64,000 bases of DNA from Sorghum bicolor (lineage: Eukaryota > Streptophyta > Magnoliopsida > Poales > Poaceae). Shown here piece by piece: positions 58,901-64,000 of this stretch (positions within the stretch are counted from its first letter, which is position 1; every line of letters starts with the position of its first letter). The notes below the pieces were generated by a model. That model had not been told where the DNA came from. It did no database searches and saw nothing but the letters and a program-made list of their open reading frames with translations. The translations under genes and the position numbers were made by a program. The DNA lies in the NCBI RefSeq assembly GCF_000003195.3, contig NC_012872.2, positions 54,665,695 through 54,729,694 on the forward strand. The letters are read 5' to 3'.

Positions 58901-58955
58901 GGAGGGAGTTCAACATGAACTAGAAAAACAGCACCAGCATTGCAGCGCCCCATAA
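55946..58955 (+). CDS. GEX3: GAMETE EXPRESSED 3 (GEX3) membrane protein
   Basis: Ten exons (55946-56063, 56135-56316, 56519-56848, 56940-57186, 57423-57707, 57815-57901, 58009-58047, 58116-58175, 58253-58392, 58488-58955) give 651 residues in one frame. A signal peptide comes first (VMWSLCLLACFQFGAA). The large extracellular part has quinoprotein/beta-propeller-like strands (DGRLVACSGKDLLGFEPNGS, EGQLYSLYIDNRGIRWIQD, GSLDGTLYSISPDG) and many Cys and NxS/T sites. One transmembrane helix lies near residues 453-478 (VLLLIFLLVVIVLQAVAIL) with a basic stop-transfer WRKKR. The cytosolic tail is Ser/Glu-rich. Arabidopsis GEX3 is a plasma-membrane protein of gametes needed for micropylar pollen-tube guidance and embryo development. 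The ATG at 55946 is the only one giving a signal peptide. The gene converges on KIN-8A. Confidence 0.92.
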
Positions 58956-59845
58956 CCCTTGGTTGCTGGAAGGATCAGAGCTAGAATTGATTGCAATTCG
59001 TAGCATGTCTGGAAGGACAATATACTGTTTGTTGAAGACATTGGGAGTTGCTTGTAGTTTCAAATATTGGTGCAGCATTAGTTAATGATATGAAGCATAT
59101 GGTTATCACAAAGAAGCAACATGCAAACCCCTAAAAGTTCATAATATAAACTTTTTAACATATAAGCTATGAGGTCTGCTACTACCCCCAACATAAAATT
59201 AAACTTGTCCATGGAGAAAAAAGAAATTGTATATGGAACAATTGAAATAATCTTATTTTTAACTTTTGCTTCATTTTATTATCTTGGTCACTTGAGTGTA
59301 CAGGTTGATACAGAAAATATTATGATCTCCACTTGGACAACCTTCAGAAATGATAAGAATGGGCACTGCACACATAGAAAACACCAATTCCCTAAGCTGC
59401 ACAAATTATTGCTGCCTCTCTGATTTCACTAGCAGTGAGATGGAAAACAATATAAGCTTAAGCAGGAGAGAATGCCTGAAGTTAATTTAAAAATCAGTTC
59501 ATGTATCTCCCGTGAGCAAATGTTTACGGTTCCAATAACTTAATATGGATAAAAAAAACTAAGAAAAAACATTAGGATGGATTTCGACTAAACTCCGATT
59601 AATATATGAGATCTGTCCGTTGTAGGTAGTATTAAGATGGGGGAAAAAAGCTTAAGCAAGACAGAAGAAAGGAGAACTGTGTCTCGATTTAAAAATCAGC
59701 TCATGTACCTCCCGTGACCAAATGTTTACCGCTCCAATAATTCAATATGAATAAAGAATGAAAATAAAAATTAGGATGGATTTCGATTAAACTGCAATTA
59801 ATATGAGCATCTCTATCCACTGTAGGCAGTCCTCTCCTGTGCATC
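58956..59845. other. Region between the convergent GEX3 and kinesin genes
   Basis: No gene. A diverged direct duplication of about 130-180 bp is present: AGCTTAAGCA...TTTAAAAATCAG...CTCCCGTGA...GGATGGATTTCGA occurs at about 59455-59610 and 59648-59810. Confidence 0.65.
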
Positions 59846-62800
59846 TTAAATGTTTCGATGGCTCGATATTTGCCGTGCAAATCCTGGCTGCAGGGAATTG
59901 AAATGCAACGAGAGGCGTCAATAAAAACTAATACAAGCACTCAAAAGCCTCCATTAATCTTGTGTGAAGCAAGAACTAAAGAGTTGTATGCATATACCTG
60001 AAGCAGCTTGGAAGAACCTTTCTTCGGTGTCTCTGTTGCTACATGGCTTCGAGTCTTTCTTCCATTGGCAGCAAGAACTGAAGGGCTGTTGCCTCCGATG
60101 TCCCAGAAAGTACGCTTCTTTGCCGTTGGTGCTGGTGATGTAAACCGGTGGCTGGGGCTTTTCAGCTCGCCTGTAGCTGATGCATCTCTCTGTGCCTTTC
60201 GCAGGCTCGCCCTCGTGACAACTCTTCTATCAACTGTTGCCTCTTCACAGTTGTTAGGAGCCTTCCTGTTGATCAAGCCACGGATGAACTCGTCCTTCTG
60301 CTTTAGCTGCAATATGTGCTCCTTTTTCATCTTATCCATCTCAGACTCCAATGTCTTCACTTTCCTCTGTAACTCCCTGACCTGTGCGTTGTCGGTTGTA
60401 GGCCTCTTGGAGTCTGTAGTGTTGAAGTAGTTCCCAGCCACGATAGATCGTCTGGTCTTTCTTTGAGTTGAGCCTGGAGTTGAAACATGAGAAGAGCGAG
60501 CAGGAGATTGTTGTGGCAAGGTTTTTGAAGCAAGTAACTGAGCCTCGGCAATCAGTAATTTCTGTTGTTGCTTCGCCAGCTGCTCCCTCAGCACACAGTT
60601 TTCCCTCTGAAGCTCCAGTACAAGCACAGCAGTTTCAGAATCTGGTTGATCCAGAACCTCCTCGTTTGCAGTAGTTTGGGTCTGCAAAACAATAAGATGA
60701 TTCCACTTTGTCATGAGTTGTACTTAGGCCCCGTTTGGTTCTCCTTGCTAAATTTTAGCTAGCTAAAATTATTTTAGCTACTCTTGGGTGACTAATGGAA
60801 CTAAACTATTTTAGCTCTTTTAGTCAATGTGTTTGGAACTTTAGCTACTAAAGTGACTAAAGTTTAGCTAGCTAAAATTTAGCAAGGAGAACCAAACAGG
60901 GCCTTAGTAAAATGTACAATGTTTTATTCACAAATTAACAGTCACAAACCTTTGTTTTTATTTCCTTGGCACGATCAGCCCAATGAAGCGTGTTCTGTGT
61001 CTCGCCAAAGGAAAGATGAGAGGGGCTAATGTTGGCAATCATGACGGTGTTGCAGGATCCTCCAAGTGAGTCCTTAAGGAGTTGGGTTAGCTTGGAATTG
61101 CGATATGGTATGTGCTTCTTACCCTCCACAAGGGCATTGATGCAACTGCTGAGTGCAAGAAGAGAGCGGTTAATGTTTGCTCCTTCAATCGACCTCAGTG
61201 TGCGTTGATCTGTTGCCAGGGCTCTTTCAGATCCAGCAAGATCAATGAGAGATAGTTTTCCGACTCGTTTTAGGTTAGTTCCATCCAAGGATCTGTATTC
61301 TACAACAACCTGTAAATTTCCAAAGGTGGTGAGAGGTTTTACTATAGAAATTATTCTCCATAGGTCAAGTATGTGTATGGATTTTACCTGCAGTACCGCA
61401 TGAGAACGTGATGAGGTCTCGTTTACTCGAGTTGGTTCAGTTGTTCGATTCTTGTTGCCTTTCTGAAGTAATTCCATAACCTGGAAAACAAGCATATATA
61501 ATCAACTATAAGAAGGTACCTCTCATTTTTGCTTGAAAGCCATTGCAAGCTAATCATGCCCAAGAAACAACTCATACCTCGTCTGTGGAGTATACACTTC
61601 TTTGGGTAAGACCAGCTGCAACAGTTCCCTGAAAGGCCGCAAACAATTTTTTTTGTTAGAATAGCATTATTAAGGAGACTTATCAAAACATGTGGAGAAA
61701 ATGCACAAAAAGGGCATGTGTTCAGAACTGATGCATTTGACTACTCAATCCACTGCTAATAATTAAATTTTAGTACATGCATATCATTATCTGAACTGAG
61801 GATATTATACAATGGTTAACCTTTTACCATATCTAGTACCTACATCTAGCTACTATCTAGGAATCACAATAGTAATTAAATTCACTGAACACAACTTGCT
61901 TTCAATAGTTACAACATGGTCAAGCATCTCAGTTCATGTACCTGCTGCTTATCTTCTCTCAGGTTAAGGGGGCTACCAGGAGACAGCAAATCCCTCACTG
62001 TCTCATTGTATATTTCGAGGTATGACAACTTAATTGAATAGTTCCGCTGCGTCACCTTGGAGAACAGATCATTTATTGCAAGCACCATTACGCCAGGGTT
62101 TTCCATTGTCCCAAGCATGGTGTAGGTCTTACCAGCCCCTGTAGCTCCATAGCAGAACACTGTCCCATTCCTACCTTGCAGAACACCCTCCACAAGGTCT
62201 GCTGTTCTGCAGGACCAGAAATAGAGAAATGAATTATAGGCATATATTATCTAGTGTATGATCTCATAAACTTGTACACTTTCATCAGTAAATTTCATTG
62301 TCCATCATAAGATAACTAAGGAAAAAATAATATGAAAATTGGATGGTACATTTGAATGAAATTTGTTTCCTGAGTTTTTTTACATCAAATAAGCAAACAA
62401 TAGTATAAATCTGTCATGAAGTAGGACATGATTTTTTTTCATGGAGTTTTCTTCATCAGGTACGCAAAGCACTACTAGTGTACTATAGTTGCCATGACAT
62501 GAAAATCCAACATAATCTTATCAACTTGTGTTCATCTAGTCTGAATTTTGCTTGTTATCTTCCATAGCAGATTGTTATCTTCACATATAAGAAAAATAGT
62601 AGTAGTCTGAATTTTTTGTCTTATCTGTATCGAGATGAGTAGGCAATATAATATGGAATGTGTGCATCTAGTCGAAAATTGGGCGCTCCCTTTGCATGTA
62701 ATGTAAGCGTAGGATTTTTGTGCTCTTACGATGTGCTGTAGACTTCTGCCTGCGTCGTCGAATCAGGGAAAACCGAATCGAAGCAGAATTGGGAATCGCG

Positions 62801-63574
62801 CACACGCTTCAACCGGAGATAGTCGTTCTCTGAGGCGAACTCCGTGAGGGACACCTCCTTCCTGTTGACGATCTTGACGCAACTCCTCGACCCGGCCTCC
62901 TTCTCCTTCCTCGACATCGGACGCAGCCTCACGAACACGAGGATCCGGCTCTCCACGGTCTCGGCAGTGCCGGCCCCGACCTCCCCGGCGGCCTTCAGCT
63001 TGCCGCCCACAGCCCCTCCCAGAGAGAGTTTCCTCGCCGTTGGCACCGGAAGCACCGGGAGCGCCGGCACCGTCTTCTTGGTGGGGCAGGACATGGCGTT
63101 GGCGCCGCGGCCCACCACGTTGTCCTTCGCCTGCCGCGCGAGCACGACAGCGTGGCTGTCGTTGGACGGCGCTCGCGCCTGCGGAGGCGCCACGTTCTCC
63201 CTCAGCACCGCGGCCTCGGGGACCAGACCGAAGGCGTCGTAGCGGCGCTTGGCCACCCTGCCGCCGTCCTCCTCGTCTTCCTCCTCGGCGTTCTCGTCGT
63301 TGGCCACCTGGGCCGCGTTGAGGCACCGGATGCTTTGGCGGAGCTGCCGCGCGGCGGCCCCTCCGCCCTGCGACGCGGCGAGCAGCTGCTTCTGCTTCTG
63401 CTGCTCGTAGTCCTGGGTGAGCGCGCGCAGCTTCTCCTTGAGCCCGTGGTGGTTGTGGTGGCTCTGGCTCGCGACGTGCCTCGGAGCCGGCGCCGCCGAC
63501 GCCGAGCCCCACGGCAGCGCGCCCGCGCCGTCGCCGCGGGCAGCGGAAACCCGCGACCGTGTCACGACCGGCAT
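59846..63574 (-). CDS. KIN8A: Kinesin-8 motor protein, KIN-8A-like
   Basis: Seven exons (63574-62730, 62206-61942, 61628-61578, 61480-61388, 61309-60950, 60681-59998, 59887-59846) sum to 2340 nt, 779 residues. The N-terminal extension of about 210 residues starts MPVVTRSRV and contains HGLKEKLRALTQDYEQQKQK, as in Arabidopsis KIN-8A. The motor domain runs from about 210 to 538: RILVFVRLRP, the P-loop GATGAGKTYTML, switch I NETSSRSHA, switch II SLIDLAGSE, and INRSLLALSSCINAL with HIPYRNSKLTQLL. A coiled-coil segment follows (ELQRENCVLREQLAKQQQKL, then RKVKTLESEMDKMKKEH), then a basic tail; the last short exon ends RQISSHRNI. Kinesin-8s are plus-end motors that regulate microtubule length. The frame is open to 63712 above the chosen ATG, so a longer N-terminus cannot be excluded. 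A 177-bp MITE lies in the intron at 60727. Confidence 0.92.
60727..60903. mobile_element. Tourist-like MITE in a KIN-8A intron
   Basis: TTA duplications (60724-60726 and 60904-60906) flank long inverted ends GGCCCCGTTTGGTTCTCC and GGAGAACCAAACAGGGCC. The terminal repeats extend through TTAGCTAGCTAAA, so the whole element can fold into a hairpin. Confidence 0.85.
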
Positions 63575-64000
63575 CTGATATCCCCTCCTCACACTAGATC
63601 TGAGTGTCACAAGCCGCTGCTCCGCCTCAGCATCGAAACCGCGCACCCTTCCTCGAGACAGGAGATCCAAGAAACGAACTTTCTCGGAAAATCCTCCTCG
63701 AATCACAGACAAGATGCTCGAAAGAGCGCCCCGAATCGACGATTGAGTTCCTCGACGCTGAGGAGCGGAATAGACCCTCGAATTTCGCCAAATCTTCGGG
63801 CTCGATGGGGTTTCTGGGGTTCTTGATCTGGGAGGGAATCCGGGAGAGGCTTTCGTCTCTTCGCAGATGGAGTGGTGATAATCGTGGAGCTGGGGATCTA
63901 GAAGGAAGGCTCCAGGACCGTCGGATCAGTACTCGTGCTGGGACGGACGGCCGGTTTGAAATCCCAGGGAGGGATCGGGCTCCAACGGTCGGGTCCGTGG
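63575..64000. other. 5' flank of the kinesin gene
   Basis: GC-rich 5' UTR and promoter side. No further gene is recognisable before the window ends. Confidence 0.45.

Noticed and set aside
63155..63826. Plus-strand frame opposite kinesin exon 1
   Set aside because: Shadow of a GC-rich exon; low-complexity Leu/Arg/Val translation.

Overview
The window is nuclear DNA of a grass, most likely an Andropogoneae species such as sorghum. This is inferred from spliced plant genes with GC-rich first exons, dense Tourist-, Stowaway- and hAT-type miniature elements (many starting GGCCTTGTTTAG), and large nested Ty3/gypsy and Ty1/copia LTR retrotransposons. No database search was possible. Exon borders were read by eye from GT/AG sites, frame continuity and protein-family resemblance.

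Layout. 1-3053 (-) holds most of a gene for a plant multi-pass membrane protein, probably TMEM33-like, cut by the window edge. 3847-8836 is a stack of small DNA transposons, including a three-level nest at 3847-5970. 9129-10275 is a wrecked PHT1-type phosphate transporter. 10384-25119 is one nested block: the end of a CACTA element, split by a 13.6-kb Ty3/gypsy element (10614-24256, TSD CTACC), then a 5'-truncated LINE. The gypsy element has a decayed gag-pol on the + strand and, on the - strand, a five-exon gene whose frame is still open. 25790-28220 looks like a large copia-type LTR remnant. 32047-37236 is a very young Ty1/copia insertion (- strand, two 300-bp LTRs that read as identical, TSD GGAAA). 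Its gag and the start of its protease are replaced by unrelated GC-rich sequence.

From 42 kb on, the window is gene-rich. It holds a BCS1/AATP1-like AAA ATPase (+), an organellar DNL/Zim17 zinc-ribbon protein (-), an HSCB-type J-protein (-), a UBE2T/UBC37-like ubiquitin E2 (+), GEX3 (+) and a kinesin-8 (KIN-8A-like, -) convergent with GEX3. The DNL and HSCB proteins are neighbours on one strand and both belong to families that serve organellar Hsp70. The other genes show no evident functional link.

The most unusual features are the preserved, spliceable antisense gene inside a retrotransposon whose own pol is broken, and the copia element that lost gag yet moved recently. Short tandem duplications also recur inside genes, one of which doubles a splice acceptor.
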